In this document: piece by piece, positions 32,015 through 42,728 of the stretch
Layout of the letters: the number at the start of each line of letters is the position of its first letter
Numbering within the stretch: the first letter of the stretch is position 1
Source of the DNA: Niebla homalea
Taxonomy: Eukaryota; Ascomycota; Lecanoromycetes; Lecanorales; Ramalinaceae
DNA: 64,000 nt
Assembly (NCBI GenBank): GCA_019925105.1
Contig: JAHGAU010000009.1
Location: 434,001 to 498,000, forward strand
Direction: 5' to 3'
Made by a program: the position numbers and the translations under genes
Notes under the pieces: model-generated
Seen by the model: the letters and a program-made list of their open reading frames with translations, nothing else
Told to the model about the DNA's origin: nothing
The model's database searches: none

Positions 32015-32583
32015 GATGGTGATGAGAGCGATGAGGAGGAGGAGCAGGATGTGGCGAGGTGGGAGGGCGATGGTTGCGGTTTTTTCTTTTGGAGGGTAGG
32101 GTTGGTTGATGAAGTTTTTGGATGAGGTAGTATACTGAAGCTAATGGGGGAGATTGATGTCAGGCGGGAAGAGAAAGAGAGAGAGGAGAGAGAGAGAAAG
32201 AGAGATGGAATCCTTTATGAAGACGTTGATATGCGAATCTCTGAATCTTTGAAAGACGTCATCGCGCAGAACGCTTGATCAGTCAGCGTGGCATTTAAGG
32301 CGTTTTGGCTATGAATGGATGATGTGGAATCTTGCATTGCCCCCTAATTGACATTTCGTCATCATGGAATCCCGAAGTGTGGATAGGTATTTGCAATTGA
32401 AAGGCTTGGGACTGAGGATAGCCCGTCACGAAGAGCTATTCAGTCAACGCTATCATGGGAACAGACCACATTGAGTCCAGACCACTCACTACTCACAGCC
32501 AAACGCCGCGCTATGCATCCATACCACTGCAAATGCATACGAGGAAGTGTGTATGACAAGTCAAATGCAAGCCACTCCCATAC
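32015..32583. promoter_or_regulatory. MsrA upstream region with GA-rich tract
   Basis: This is 569 bp between the MsrA start and the kinesin-8 stop (both genes on the minus strand). A purine tract of GAGA type at about 32167-32206 lies 150-190 bp upstream of the MsrA ATG. On the coding strand it is a CT-rich stretch, a common element of fungal promoters. Nothing else was noted. Confidence 0.5.
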
Positions 32584-35500
32584 TCATCGCCAGACACTCC
32601 TCCCAGAAGTGGTCAGGCTCGGCCTAGATCCACCCGCACCCATTCCTGCATTCACACTCATGCGCGTGCCTTCTCTAGATGACGCACTCGAGTCTCTGGA
32701 TCGCCCTTCGCTTCCCATCGTAGTCCTGCGCTGACCAGCATGCTTGACCACTGGGGCGGTACGCGGGCTCAGTATGCTATTCTTCCACTCGGCCTCTTTG
32801 TCGCTCTTCACCATTCGCCGCGCTTGTGACGCTGTGAAAAGATTTTCATTGGGCGGGCTACTTGTGGACGTCGCGGTGGGCGACCTTCGCCGTTGCCGAT
32901 GATGACTTGGTACGGTGGAAGACGGCGCTGCCATGGAAGATCGTTTCAAGGCATTCTTGATCTGCATAGCCTCCGTTTTGCTTGTTCCCCAGCGGTCCTC
33001 GCCGTCAGATCCTGAATTGGTTGCGCTCTCGGTGGCTGCAAAATCTTTCGCGTTCTGGACGTACTGCAGCGACGACCGATTGCCAGCTGAAGTCGTGGAG
33101 AGCTCGCGCAATGGCGATGTGTCCGAGTCGGAAGACAGCTGAGTCATCGTTGGGGGAAGTGGGGAGCCATCTGTCTTCTTTGCAAGGAAGCCCGCCTTGA
33201 AGCGGTTGTTCTTTGGTTTTGCCTCTAAAGAAACTGTTGGTGGAGCTGGCACTGGGGAGTCATCGTCGAATGTAGAACTGGGAAGAGTGGATTGGTCCGC
33301 TATTCTCCCGGACGGGGGAGCGAGCAATGTGGCCTCGATCGAAGAGGTCTCAGGCGTGAAACTCTCTCGCTGCGGTGTCTTTTCAAATTCCGCCAAAGTG
33401 CCTTCTTCAGTATCGTCGCGCCATCTAACGCCCCTTTTCAACCCTTTGACGGGCGATTTCTTTTTCGGGGTGAAGGAGACACCCTTCTTCGCGATATTGG
33501 CTTTACGTCTTTTTGGTGATGCGCGGACTGGGGAGTCGTAGACGAATGAGGTATTGACATGTGGTGGTAACGCGGCTTTCGCAGGCGAAGGACCTCCAAG
33601 GACAGTGACTTTCTTGCGTTTAGGAGTCCCCGTCTTCGAAGGTGGAAATGCTTCTGCTGGCATGAGACTGCCGTCAGGCTTGATGACATGTGATGTCACA
33701 TTTGTGCAGGATGCCAGAATCTTTCCGAGTATTGACTTCGCCACATCGACTGCCTCGTCCTCATTCATCGCAATGAGACCCTGAATGGCTGCCATGGTCT
33801 CAAACTGGGTCTGCAACAGAACCTGCACAAGGCTTCGCTCATTGTTCTTTTCGTCCTCAGCAACTGCTGCCAGTGCTTCTCGATCAGCCTGGCCTTTCAT
33901 GAGCTCAAACTGCTGACCAAGGCAAGACGCGTCGATTGCGTCAATCCTTGCGTCAACCTCTTTCAGCTGTCGGATACCGTTCTGCAGTGCAGAGTCCATG
34001 GCTCGTTCCCAGTTGCTTTTCGCTATGCGTTGATGGTAATGATGTCTACTGCTCTCAAGCTCCAGGAGGATCCCTTGAGCAGTCTTTCGCATAGCTGAGC
34101 AATTTTGAAGAGCTGCCTCATCCTCTAAACTATCGCAGACTTGGTCGAAAGCCGCAATCCAGGATGAGATGATGCCGATGCGCCTCTCTATTTGTCGCAA
34201 CTTTTTCATATTGGTCACCTTTTCTGAACGCTCTTTTTCGGAGTCATCGTAAGATTTGCGAATCCTGGAAACTGCTTCTCTCGTGATCAGCTCGCGCTTC
34301 TCCTGCTTCTTGCCAAATTTGGCTAAGGAAACTCCCTCATGATCCCTCAATTGCTCTTTGAGTTCCTTGATCAGGGCCATCTGCTCATCAATCTTGATCA
34401 CAAAGTCTTTCACATGTCTATTGACATTATAAACATTCCGTGTGACCTTTGTTTGAATATTCTTCGCCCTGTTTGCGTAGCGAAGCGTGTTTTGCGTCTC
34501 ATCAAAATGCACACTTGACGGACTTATGCAAACAATCATGACCGTCTTGCAATTGCCGCCGAGGGAGAATTTGAGAAGCCGAGTCAGCTTAGAGTTACGG
34601 TAGGGTACGTGGTTTCGTTTCTTCGGATCGCAAAGCGCATTGATACATCCCCCGAGGGCGAGCAAAGACTTGTTGATGTTGGCCCCCTCCTGTAGGCGCT
34701 CACCTCGATTCTTGGTGGCACTGGCACGTTCACTTCCAGCTAGATCAATAATACTCAAAGTCGCCATCGTGTGCGGCTCATTGATATCTGCGTTCCTGTC
34801 CTTCTGTGAAACGTTGATCTGAAGGACAGCGTGTGATCGAGAGGAGGTCGCATTGGCTTCGGTTGGTGACATCGTTCGAAACTCGTTTCCTCTGACAATC
34901 ATGTCCATAACCTCTTGCACATCTCTGGGATGATGGCTGGACAGCCCAGCGACAGATACAGCTTGATGGGCATCTTCCCGTAACATCAGACCCTGCTTAC
35001 TTCCTCCAGGTACAAGCAGATCACGGATCGTCTCGTTGTAGATTTCGAGATACGACAAGGAGATTTCGGTGACCTTCTCATCTTGGCGCTCTGCTATCCG
35101 CTCAAAGAGTTCCTGCATAGTCAAGAAGATCACACCTGGTGCTTGGACCGTGCCAGTAATCGTATGCGTTTTCCCACATCCCGTCGCACCGTATGCGAAT
35201 ACAGTTGCATTGTAGCCATCCAACACATTGTCCAAGAGACCGCGCGTAGTGGCTTCGTACACATCGCCCTGCGTTGCGTTTTCATCAAAGACCCTATCGA
35301 AACCGAAAGTCTGGTCTTTTGCTCTTTTCCCATTGCCACCAAATCTGCCTGTCCGCTGTACGGTATGCTCGTCTGGAGGATCAAAGACTCTGTTGATTCA
35401 TTTCAGCTCATTGCGCAATTCAAAGCGCGACATCATGCTCACAAGCATTTATCATCAACGACTTTCAGCACCGGTTTGATGCCTTTTGTTTTAGCAACCG

Positions 35501-35648
35501 ATGCGGTTGAGGCAGCCCCTGCCAGACATCCATCGCCTAAAAATAGTGGCCCTTCTGGGACTTGCGTCAATTGCGCAGCTTCTCTAACAGTGAATGGCCT
35601 GACACGGATTGCGACACTGATTGAAGATGCCCCATCTGATGTTGCCAT
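32584..35648 (-). CDS. Kinesin-8 motor protein (Kip3/Klp5/Klp6 type)
   Basis: The exons are 35648-35443 and 35389-32584 (1003 aa), with a 53-nt intron of donor GTGAGC. Kinesin-8 motors walk to microtubule plus ends and promote depolymerisation, setting spindle length and nuclear position. The N-terminal motor (about 1-370) begins ISVAIRVRPFTVRE and has a kinesin-8-like insertion. It carries the P-loop GATGCGKT (AYGATGCGKTHTITG), switch I NATSSRSH, switch II DLAGSE and the helix NKSLLALGGCINAL. The neck is NIQTKVTRNVYNVNRHVKDF, the family-typical N-V-x-x-H-V segment that separates kinesin-8 from other classes. Coiled-coil segments span about 370-560. The remaining ~400 residues are a basic, Ser/Pro-rich disordered tail with many SP/TP sites. 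Confidence 0.93.
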
Positions 35649-35923
35649 GGCTAGATGGATGAGACTGCTAGTAGTTGAGACTGCGCATTGGGATTAAGAT
35701 TGAAGCCAAGCATGTCAATATCTCACTTTGTAATTGTTGATTTGGGAAGTCGCGCTAATCCCGTTGAGGCTTGGCGCGAGCGTTGAAAGAGCAACGGCGA
35801 AGGCTCTTGGCACTTAGATACATACTCTTGAGAGACATACTGTTGAGACTTGCTTTGCGTCGACAAAGTCATGAGGAATCTCGGTTGTTGACCGTACTGT
35901 AAGCGTATGTCCTAGCCATGAGG

Positions 35924-36581
35924 TCAAGTTGCAAGATTAGAAGGGGCAATGTCGTGTCGCGGACGACTAAGTATAAAGTCGACGTAGCCTAATCTGCGTC
36001 CTCTTGCTAGACCTACAGCGTCCTGAGCAAGGCCAAAGGCAAGACCTCCTTTCAGACCCAATTTGGCGGCGCGTGCTGCCGTGGGCCACGGAAACCTATC
36101 TTGGATACACGTTAGCCTTGTCGGACACGGACGCTATGAAAATCTTACTCCATGCGCTGAACGCTCCAGCCGTGCTCAGGCCGGCAACGATACTCGACAC
36201 AAAATCCTTTGTGTCCCTTAATCTGTCGACAGCTTCCTCAATCCACATGAATCCCCCAGCCCAAAATGGAACTTTGATACCCATCTTGAGCCCCTCCTTT
36301 AGACCTCCGAGCATGACATGATAGTTCTTGCTCTTATGATATAGATACCATCCAGCAGTTGTGGTGGGGAAGATGTGGGCGTGCTCCGCCCTGAATCGCA
36401 TGCCCGCCATTTTGCCGCCATGCGAAAGGCCAAGTGATGCTCCAGTAGCGAAACCGCCAAACAAAGCTACGGTGACTCGGAATGGGAAAGGGGTAGAGAG
36501 CCGTTCGTCGGGATATGCTGTCGCACCAAGTCCTGGGAGAGAACGCTTCGTCTCATGGGTAGATGGTGCTTGAGGATCCAT
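35924..36581 (-). CDS. Tim17/Tim22/Tim23-family mitochondrial membrane protein
   Basis: The exons are 36581-36149 and 36075-35924 (194 aa). The product is predicted to be an integral mitochondrial (or peroxisomal) membrane protein with four Gly-rich helices of the Tim17 family. Visible features are VTVALFGGFATGASLGLSHG, KNYHVMLGGLKEGLKMG, FMWIEEAVDRLRDTKDFVSS, IVAGLSTAGAFSAW and AAKLGLKGGLAFGLAQD. The 73-nt intron has a GTAAGA donor and a CTAAC branch site, and is joined to the CAG at 36076; reading through the donor would remove the last Gly-rich helix. The first ATG in frame is 36581; the open frame extends a little further upstream without an ATG. It is not clearly Tim17, Tim22 or Tim23 itself, and is better described as a fungal family member of unknown role. 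Confidence 0.72.
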
Positions 36582-36819
36582 CTCTAGAACACCGACATAC
36601 GCGGCTGCCAAGTTGACATCCAGACAGTGCAGATCAGATCAAGAATCGTCTCACCGTTCTTCTGCAAGACTATCAATGAAAGAAGCTCCGAGCTTGGGCC
36701 TTGGCAGAGACTGCATAATTTTTCACCACGCGTCGGTCCGCGAATGAAATCGGCTAGGCGCATACATCAATCCATTTACTTGACAAAAACAATCCGTTGA
36801 AAAACACTCTACAAAGACC

Positions 36820-37370
36820 ATGGTAAGTCCTTCACGTGAAGTCAGCACGACCAAACTGAATATTGGTCACAGCCTCGTAAGGCAAACGCCAATCAAACTG
36901 ACTACACAATACGATTCAAGAACCACACTACTACAATAGTCCTTGTGTGTAACCCAACACAGCCATTCACGTCGATCAAAGAAGATTTGCTCGAAGCGGC
37001 GAAGGCCACGGGCATCAAGGAGATTAATGGATCGCCCATACCGTCTGATCCTGACGACGTGATCCTGGGTGTGCAGCTGGAGCGGGAGGACATTGGAAAG
37101 GTATGGGTGAACTTGGAGATTCCGGAGTTCGATGAGGAGGCAACCTCAAAGAAGGGCGTCAAGAAAGGAAGCGTGCTGAACAAGAATCCTTTGGGAGCTG
37201 GACTGAAGGACGGATCGTTACTGGCCTTCAGATTCAGGAGCGGGCAGGAATTTGACCCGAATAGCATGGAGGTTGATGATGATTGGGACGTTGTCATGCC
37301 GACCATGGATGAAGGAGAGGATCCCAGTATCTTGCCGTCCATCGAGACAGGAGATGATATCTCAGAATAA
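36820..37370 (+). CDS. Small conserved fungal protein with a one-codon first exon
   Basis: The exons are 36820-36822 (only the ATG) and 36873-37370, giving 166 aa. The ATG in CCATGGTAAGT is directly followed by a perfect GTAAGT donor, and the 50-nt intron ends TCACAG before an open frame of 165 codons that has no ATG near its beginning. The protein opens with PRKANANQTDYTIRFKNHTT and continues TIVLVCNPTQPFTSIKEDLL, a beta-beta-helix pattern like a ubiquitin-type grasp fold. Later segments are IPSDPDDVILGVQLERED, NKNPLGAGLKDGSLLAFRF and an acidic C-terminus (EVDDDWDVVMPTMDEGED). I recall similar hypothetical proteins in other Pezizomycotina but cannot name a function. It is divergent from the Tim17-family gene across about 240 bp. 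Confidence 0.7.
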
Positions 37371-37725
37371 GTCTCGGAGCCAAAGCTAGAGTCAGGCTAT
37401 AGGGTTAATCAGTCTCTGTCACATGCTGAACTAGGAACATCTTCTTGAATTGAATCGTCTTCAGAGGCCGAGTCCGGGTCTAGAATGTATCACGAATCCT
37501 TTGTTGACACAATTAGCATCACGTGACACCGCATCAAATCGATATGCTTTGTCCGATATTTACCCAGAACTCTCCACCTCGATCATCAACATTTCCTTGA
37601 TGGTGCATTGTTCAATTGCGTGTCATGTGAGTTCGAGCCACTGGAGTGATAATGGGCTGCTCGGGATCTAGTGCCAAAAGCTGGGTCCTTGTTGTATCGC
37701 CTGGCGCAGCTTGCGTCCAGGCAAG
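37371..37725. other. Intergenic region upstream of SLX4
   Basis: This is 355 bp between two plus-strand genes. It presumably contains the SLX4 promoter; no TATA box or coding signal was seen. Confidence 0.5.
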
Positions 37726-40305
37726 ATGGCAACCATAAGCACTGTCCTTCTTTCCTCATCGCCACCACTCTCCTCAAAGCCGTTTCATCATGCGCCTGAG
37801 CATGGCTCCTCCTCGCCAGCGCTACCATCGCCGTCCCAAATTTACTCAAGTATGCCAGCTCGGTCTTTACACAGCAGCCACATAGCGCTCAATTCTGCAC
37901 AAACAAACGCCGATTTTGCCAGTGCGACCAAAGTTGAGTATGATCAAGAGCACCCGGAGGATAGGAGGACGATAAATACGTTCTCTGCGATCCATGACAA
38001 TGTTTCGCGGCCTTCTAAAACTGCTCATAGCGCGGACAGATTGCATCGAGGGGAGGCCAAGCCCTTCAAATTGTTGGGAGTATTGGATACTCCTCAGGGC
38101 TCAGAGCTACCTCGCCAGGGTCAATGCAAAGGCTTGTCAAGTAAAAAGGAAGTGGAAGGAAAGGCTAAGAGCTTAAATGAAGCTCAAGGAAATCCACTAA
38201 CCAAGAAAGGTAGAAAGAAGAAGGTGGACAGCGATCCGAATAGGCAGACCAGGATCAAGAAGCCCAAAGTGACAAAAGCATTGACTAAGGATGCTGAAGA
38301 GAAACCCAAGCTTGCCAAAAAGCAGAGCGCAAAGGGCAAGAAGAGAAAGTCAACGACGGTTTCTACGCTACTTGCGGATGATGACAATAGCCTACCAGAG
38401 CCGGAGACCACTTGTCGAAAACCAAAGCAGATTATGAGAAAGAAGTCCACCTGGACCCCTGTAAGAAATACAGAGGATAAGTCGAGTGCAAGACTTGATG
38501 AAGAGAATACCGAATCCAAGCGCATGGGGTCTCTCTTTGGAGATTATGAATTCTCAGTCGTTACAGAACGGGGTAGCACAGCCCAGAAGACTCGAACGAT
38601 AGCGGAGAACTGCGGCGCCTTCAAAAAGCGTAAGATTGAGCTTGTAAATGGGCTCTCACATGCGCCTGTAATCAGCAAGAAGTCTCGAAGCAAATCGCCC
38701 AGAAAGAAGCCCCAAACCATCACTGAGAAGGCAACAGCACCCTTTGTAGGGCCTGGCAAGGAAAGCGACACATCGTTACGACGGTATTTTCCGGAGCGTC
38801 CTTGGACTGAAGATAATGCAGATACATCTATTCAGGGCCAAGCGCCAAGATTACAAGGCGAGAACAAGCAAGCGAAGAAGAAGACTACCACCAGGAAGGC
38901 CACTGAACCGATAGTCTTGCATTCACCCGAGACCGCTATGCAGCATGCCAAAAGTCAAGACTATCTCTTTGGCACCTCGAGTCAACTTGCACGAGACGAG
39001 TCTCCCGATTTCTTGAGGAACTTGCAACAAGCCATGAAGGAATCGGAACAAGAGAGTCAGTCGAGCGCGACATTGAATGGCACAGACATGTTCTTGGACA
39101 TCTCTACAACGGTCAAGCGGCCGTCGAGATCGCTCGCCTTGACCCCGTCCAAGAACTTGTGGTCGGCTGCTGCGCGGGACTTGGACCAAGCGCTGCTTGA
39201 TGCTGAAGTGGTTGACCTCACGAGAACGCCTAACCCAGCCAAACTTACTGACGGTGCTCGAGCCGTCCAACACGCAACAATTAATGAGACAGTTCTGCTG
39301 TCGAAGGTTGGAGAAGGATCCCCAAAATTTGAATGGTCAGATGACTTTTTCGCATATGCTCCTGATGAGTCCAATGAATGTTCGGAGTCTTCATCGTCCT
39401 TGACGGTGGAGACAAACTGGAAGCATCCCCAACATTCCGAGACCACTGCGCCATCCCTAAGGGATGACAATGCAGGGGCAAAGGTAAACAACATGCCAAA
39501 TTATGAGGGTTACACGGACGTTGAATTAAGCAAGAAGATCGCGGCATACGGCTTCAAGCCGATGAAGAAAAGGACCGCAATGATATCATTATTGGAGCGA
39601 TGTTGGGACAGCAAATCCCATAACGCTTTGAAGGAAATGCCAAACATTGTCAATCGTCTCTTACCTAATCAAGATGTCCTCTCGGACTCTTCAGCGGCAA
39701 GATTGATAGCCAAGAGAAAGGCTGGTATTCAAAAACAAGTTGGATCAAGTGCAAAGGCTTCAGATCCCAACTTAGCCCCGAGACCTCGAGGGCGACCGAA
39801 GAAGGATCCCACTTCAGCAAAGGCACCCTCGAAACGCAGCACTAAAGCAAAGCCAGCAACCCCAGTACAGGAAGAAACCGCTCGAAAAGAGCGCGATGTC
39901 TTTGATGAGGATGCTCCAAAGGCATCTTCCCCACGACGGGGACGGACACCATGGAGGACATCAGTCGAGCGACCTTCAAGTCCCTCAGACATACCGTCAT
40001 TCACACCACTGCCTGCAAAGGATTCTGCGGCGTATGCCCAGAAGATCTCAACTTCGATCACGGAAGCCGTTACCAGCCAACCACCGACCAATAATCCTAA
40101 AAACCTCTCATGGCGGGAGAAGATGCTAATATACGAGCCTATCGTCGTTGAAGATCTAGCAGCTTGGTTGAACAGAGACGGTCTAGGTAAAGTAGGCGAG
40201 GACGATGAGGTAGAGCTTTGGCAAGTCAAGAAGTGGTGTGAGAGTCGAAGCATCTGTTGTTTATGGAAGGAGAACCTGAAACGCGGTCAGAGGGGCCGAT
40301 GGTAG
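37726..40305 (+). CDS. SLX4: Structure-specific endonuclease subunit SLX4
   Basis: This is a single exon of 859 aa from the ATG at 37726; the open frame upstream has no ATG. SLX4 is the scaffold that activates the SLX1 GIY-YIG nuclease to cut branched DNA during recombination and fork repair. The N-terminus TISTVLLSSSPP matches the beginning of fungal SLX4 proteins. About 550 residues of disordered, Lys-rich sequence follow, with probable phosphorylation sites. A SAP-like helix pair is at about residues 593-630 (GYTDVELSKKIAAYGFKPMK, then ISLLERCWDSK), next a GRPKKDP AT-hook-like motif (PRPRGRPKKDP). The C-terminal SLX1-binding domain is strongly conserved: SWREKMLIYEPIVVEDLAAW, LNRDGLGKVGEDDEVELWQV and KKWCESRSICCLWKENLKRG. 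It ends 102 bp before the stop of CGI121, tail to tail. Confidence 0.9.
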   Translation: MATISTVLLSSSPPLSSKPFHHAPEHGSSSPALPSPSQIYSSMPARSLHSSHIALNSAQTNADFASATKVEYDQEHPEDRRTINTFSAIHDNVSRPSKTAHSADRLHRGEAKPFKLLGVLDTPQGSELPRQGQCKGLSSKKEVEGKAKSLNEAQGNPLTKKGRKKKVDSDPNRQTRIKKPKVTKALTKDAEEKPKLAKKQSAKGKKRKSTTVSTLLADDDNSLPEPETTCRKPKQIMRKKSTWTPVRNTEDKSSARLDEENTESKRMGSLFGDYEFSVVTERGSTAQKTRTIAENCGAFKKRKIELVNGLSHAPVISKKSRSKSPRKKPQTITEKATAPFVGPGKESDTSLRRYFPERPWTEDNADTSIQGQAPRLQGENKQAKKKTTTRKATEPIVLHSPETAMQHAKSQDYLFGTSSQLARDESPDFLRNLQQAMKESEQESQSSATLNGTDMFLDISTTVKRPSRSLALTPSKNLWSAAARDLDQALLDAEVVDLTRTPNPAKLTDGARAVQHATINETVLLSKVGEGSPKFEWSDDFFAYAPDESNECSESSSSLTVETNWKHPQHSETTAPSLRDDNAGAKVNNMPNYEGYTDVELSKKIAAYGFKPMKKRTAMISLLERCWDSKSHNALKEMPNIVNRLLPNQDVLSDSSAARLIAKRKAGIQKQVGSSAKASDPNLAPRPRGRPKKDPTSAKAPSKRSTKAKPATPVQEETARKERDVFDEDAPKASSPRRGRTPWRTSVERPSSPSDIPSFTPLPAKDSAAYAQKISTSITEAVTSQPPTNNPKNLSWREKMLIYEPIVVEDLAAWLNRDGLGKVGEDDEVELWQVKKWCESRSICCLWKENLKRGQRGRW

Positions 40306-40407
40306 AAGCTGGAAGCTGACGGCTTTTGAGATTTGACCCTCTTTGGCATGCGGCGTTGGATAGGGGCGTTGACGCTGTACGGAGATCATTATACCCTTCC
40401 TTTAGGA

Positions 40408-41228
40408 TCAAACTGCGCCTCTCAGTGCCATCAATCCCAAGATCTGCATTTCGAGCTCCTTTTGTCGGCCTACTTCCGCTTCCTTCCCTTGTGCCGGACT
40501 CTCTCCCAACTCCACTGCTTGACCACCCTCCATCCTCCCATCCTTCCTCCTCCTCGCCTTCACACTCTGACCTCCTCCACCCAACTTATACACCCTCTTC
40601 ACCTTCTCAACATCACACCTCCTCCTCACTTCCCCCTCACTATACTCCACCGCCTCTCCCTCCACCCAGCCCTTCAAATGCTCCCACACCACATCTTCTT
40701 CTTCTTCTTCTTCTTCTTCTTCCTGCCCCCTCCCCCTCCACCCCAAACGGGGACCCCCCACCTTCACCACCAGCAGATCCTCGGTCGCCTCGGAAACCCC
40801 AAACGTCCGCAACGTCTGCCCGATGTTGTTGTTGACACCCAGGCACACCACCACTTCGCTGTGCACGTTCCGCGTTCGCATCCGCTGCTTCGTGTAGTCG
40901 GTGCACGCGCGGAAGATGGCGGCGTGGAGGTGCGTCGGGGAGAGGATCTATATCGGTTTGGACGCATCAGTGGGGGGAGGGAGGGAGGGAGGGTGGGAGG
41001 AGGAGGGCTGGAAGGGGGGGTGGAGGAGGAGGGCTGGGAGAGGTGGGGTTCAAAGGGGAAAAAAAAGAATAGTACCGTGGAAGCGTCAATCAGGGCGTAT
41101 TCGAAGTCCCGGTTGCCCTCGAGGAGTTGGGCGCGCAGGTGGGCGCAGTTGCGGACGGAGGTGAAGAGGGCGATGTGGAGTTGGAGGTCGGGAGGGAGGT
41201 GCGGGAGGGTGAGGGTGGTGAGGGACAT
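40408..41228 (-). CDS. CGI121: EKC/KEOPS complex subunit CGI121
   Basis: The exons are 41228-41076 and 40947-40408 (230 aa), with a 128-nt pyrimidine-rich intron that is phase 0. CGI121 (TPRKB in animals) binds Bud32 and delivers tRNA to KEOPS for the t6A modification at position 37; KEOPS also affects telomeres. Exon 1 encodes [20 protein letters not shown] and [10 protein letters not shown]. Exon 2 continues [58 protein letters not shown] and, near the end, [16 protein letters not shown]. Between the last two blocks there is an acidic insertion with nine consecutive Glu encoded by a (TTC)n tract, followed by a longer lineage-specific charged loop. Ignoring the intron gives a 243-aa shifted product that does not match. 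It is divergent from DOM34, with 294 bp between starts. Confidence 0.87.
40694..40723. repeat. (TTC/GAA)n trinucleotide repeat in CGI121
   Basis: About nine perfect TTC units (GAA on the coding strand) encode a poly-glutamate run inside an acidic insertion of CGI121. The unit is a codon, so length change is frame-neutral. Confidence 0.9.
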
Positions 41229-41522
41229 TTTGTTTGCCAGGGCTAATTCCGTGGTTTGTGGCAAACTAGTATTGAGTCCTTGAGATCGATGGGACGTCCG
41301 GTCCGCTGTGATGTGTTTGTTTCGGGGGATGTTGCCGTTGGTGGTTTCAGAATCTTGAAATGACGTCTGTGGGGGGGTTTCACTAGTCTTGAATGGGCAA
41401 TATGATTCTGTATAATGAAGCTCGACACCGACGTTCAACATCGTTTGTTCTGTTTCAACTCTTTGTGGAGTCGGGTCTCTACTCTTCATATCCAATTCAC
41501 CGCGCTCGATTGTACCCTAATA

Positions 41523-42728
41523 ATGCGTCTCGTCAAGCAAAACATCGAGCGCGATGGCTCCGGCACCATAACCCTCTACCCCGAAGAACCCGAAGACATG
41601 TGGTTCACCTACAACCTCATCCGCGAAGGCGACCTCCTACGCGCCTCTGCCCTCCGGCGCGTCACTACCGAGTCTGCCACCGGCTCCACCTCCTCCACCC
41701 GCGTCCACATGAACCTCGTCATCTCCGTCACCGCGCTCGACTTCGACATGCAAGCCGCCCAACTCCACGTCTCGGGCCGCATCATCGAGGAGACCAAGTA
41801 CACCAAAGTGGGGCAATTCCACACGCTTGATCTGGAGCTGAACAGAAATTTCACCTTGGAGAAGAAGGACGGGTGGGACAGCGTGGCGAGAGGTCTGGTG
41901 CGGGAGGCTTGTGACCCGGTCAAGAGCGCGGATACGTGGGTGGTGGTGATGCAGGAAGGGTTGGCGAATATTGCGGTATTGACGGGTCAGAGGACGGTGC
42001 ATCGGCAGAAGATCGAGATGAATGTGCCGAAGAAGAGGGGGGTGGGCAAGCAGAGCGATCATGACAAGGGGATGGAGAGGTTTTTTCAGACGACGCTGGA
42101 TACGCTGTTGAGGCAGGTTGATCTGTCGGCGCCGAAGCCGATTTTGCTTGCGTCTCCTGGGTTTGTTGCGCAGGGTTTTCAGAAATTCATTGTTGAGTAT
42201 GCGACCAGGACAGGGAATAAGGCGCTGTTGGCTCAGAAGTCGAATTTGGTGGTGGTGCATTCCGCTTCGGGATATATGCATGCTCTGGATGAAGTTCTAC
42301 GCTCGCCGGAAGTATTGTCCCAGCTCAAGGATACCAAGTACGCCCGGGAGACTAAGCTGATGGAAGACTTCAAGACGATGCTCCGTAAAGACGACGGCCG
42401 TGCTTGGTACGGTCCCAATGAGGTAGAACAGGCTGTTGAAAAGGGCGCAGTCGGTCGAGGTGGCGGTGTGCTATTGATCAGCGACACTCTTTTCCGTGCT
42501 CAAGACATTACGTCAAGAAAACGATGGGTCAGGCTTGTCGACAAAGTTCGAGAGGTAGAAGGGGGCGAGGTAAGAATCTTGAGTGGAACTCATGAGAGCG
42601 GCAAGCAGCTGGAAGGTCTAGGTGGTATCGCTGCTATACTAACATTCCCACTTGATGATCTCGATGAAGACGAGGATTATCATGACGAAGATAACAATGG
42701 GCAAAACGAACCAATGACAAACCCATGA
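41523..42728 (+). CDS. DOM34: Dom34/Pelota, ribosome rescue factor
   Basis: This is a single exon of 401 aa from MRLVKQNIERDGSGTITLYP (41523). The open frame extends 36 codons upstream, but the conserved start of the family is here. Dom34 pairs with the GTPase Hbs1 to split ribosomes stalled on mRNA (No-Go and non-stop decay). The N-terminal Sm-like domain (about 1-135) has PEEPEDMWFTYNLIREGDLL and RASALRRV. The central domain begins near WVVVMQEGLANIAVLTG. The C-terminal eRF1_3-like domain has KALLAQKSNLVVVHSASGYM, YGPNEVEQAVEKGAVGRGGG, VLLISDTLFRAQD and GTHESGKQLEGLGGIAAILT. As in Pelota proteins generally, there is no GGQ tripeptide. The tail is Asp/Glu-rich. Confidence 0.95.
   Translation: MRLVKQNIERDGSGTITLYPEEPEDMWFTYNLIREGDLLRASALRRVTTESATGSTSSTRVHMNLVISVTALDFDMQAAQLHVSGRIIEETKYTKVGQFHTLDLELNRNFTLEKKDGWDSVARGLVREACDPVKSADTWVVVMQEGLANIAVLTGQRTVHRQKIEMNVPKKRGVGKQSDHDKGMERFFQTTLDTLLRQVDLSAPKPILLASPGFVAQGFQKFIVEYATRTGNKALLAQKSNLVVVHSASGYMHALDEVLRSPEVLSQLKDTKYARETKLMEDFKTMLRKDDGRAWYGPNEVEQAVEKGAVGRGGGVLLISDTLFRAQDITSRKRWVRLVDKVREVEGGEVRILSGTHESGKQLEGLGGIAAILTFPLDDLDEDEDYHDEDNNGQNEPMTNP

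Noticed and set aside
40333..41283. 316-codon plus-strand open frame
   Set aside because: It is antisense to CGI121, which matches KEOPS subunit motifs after splicing.
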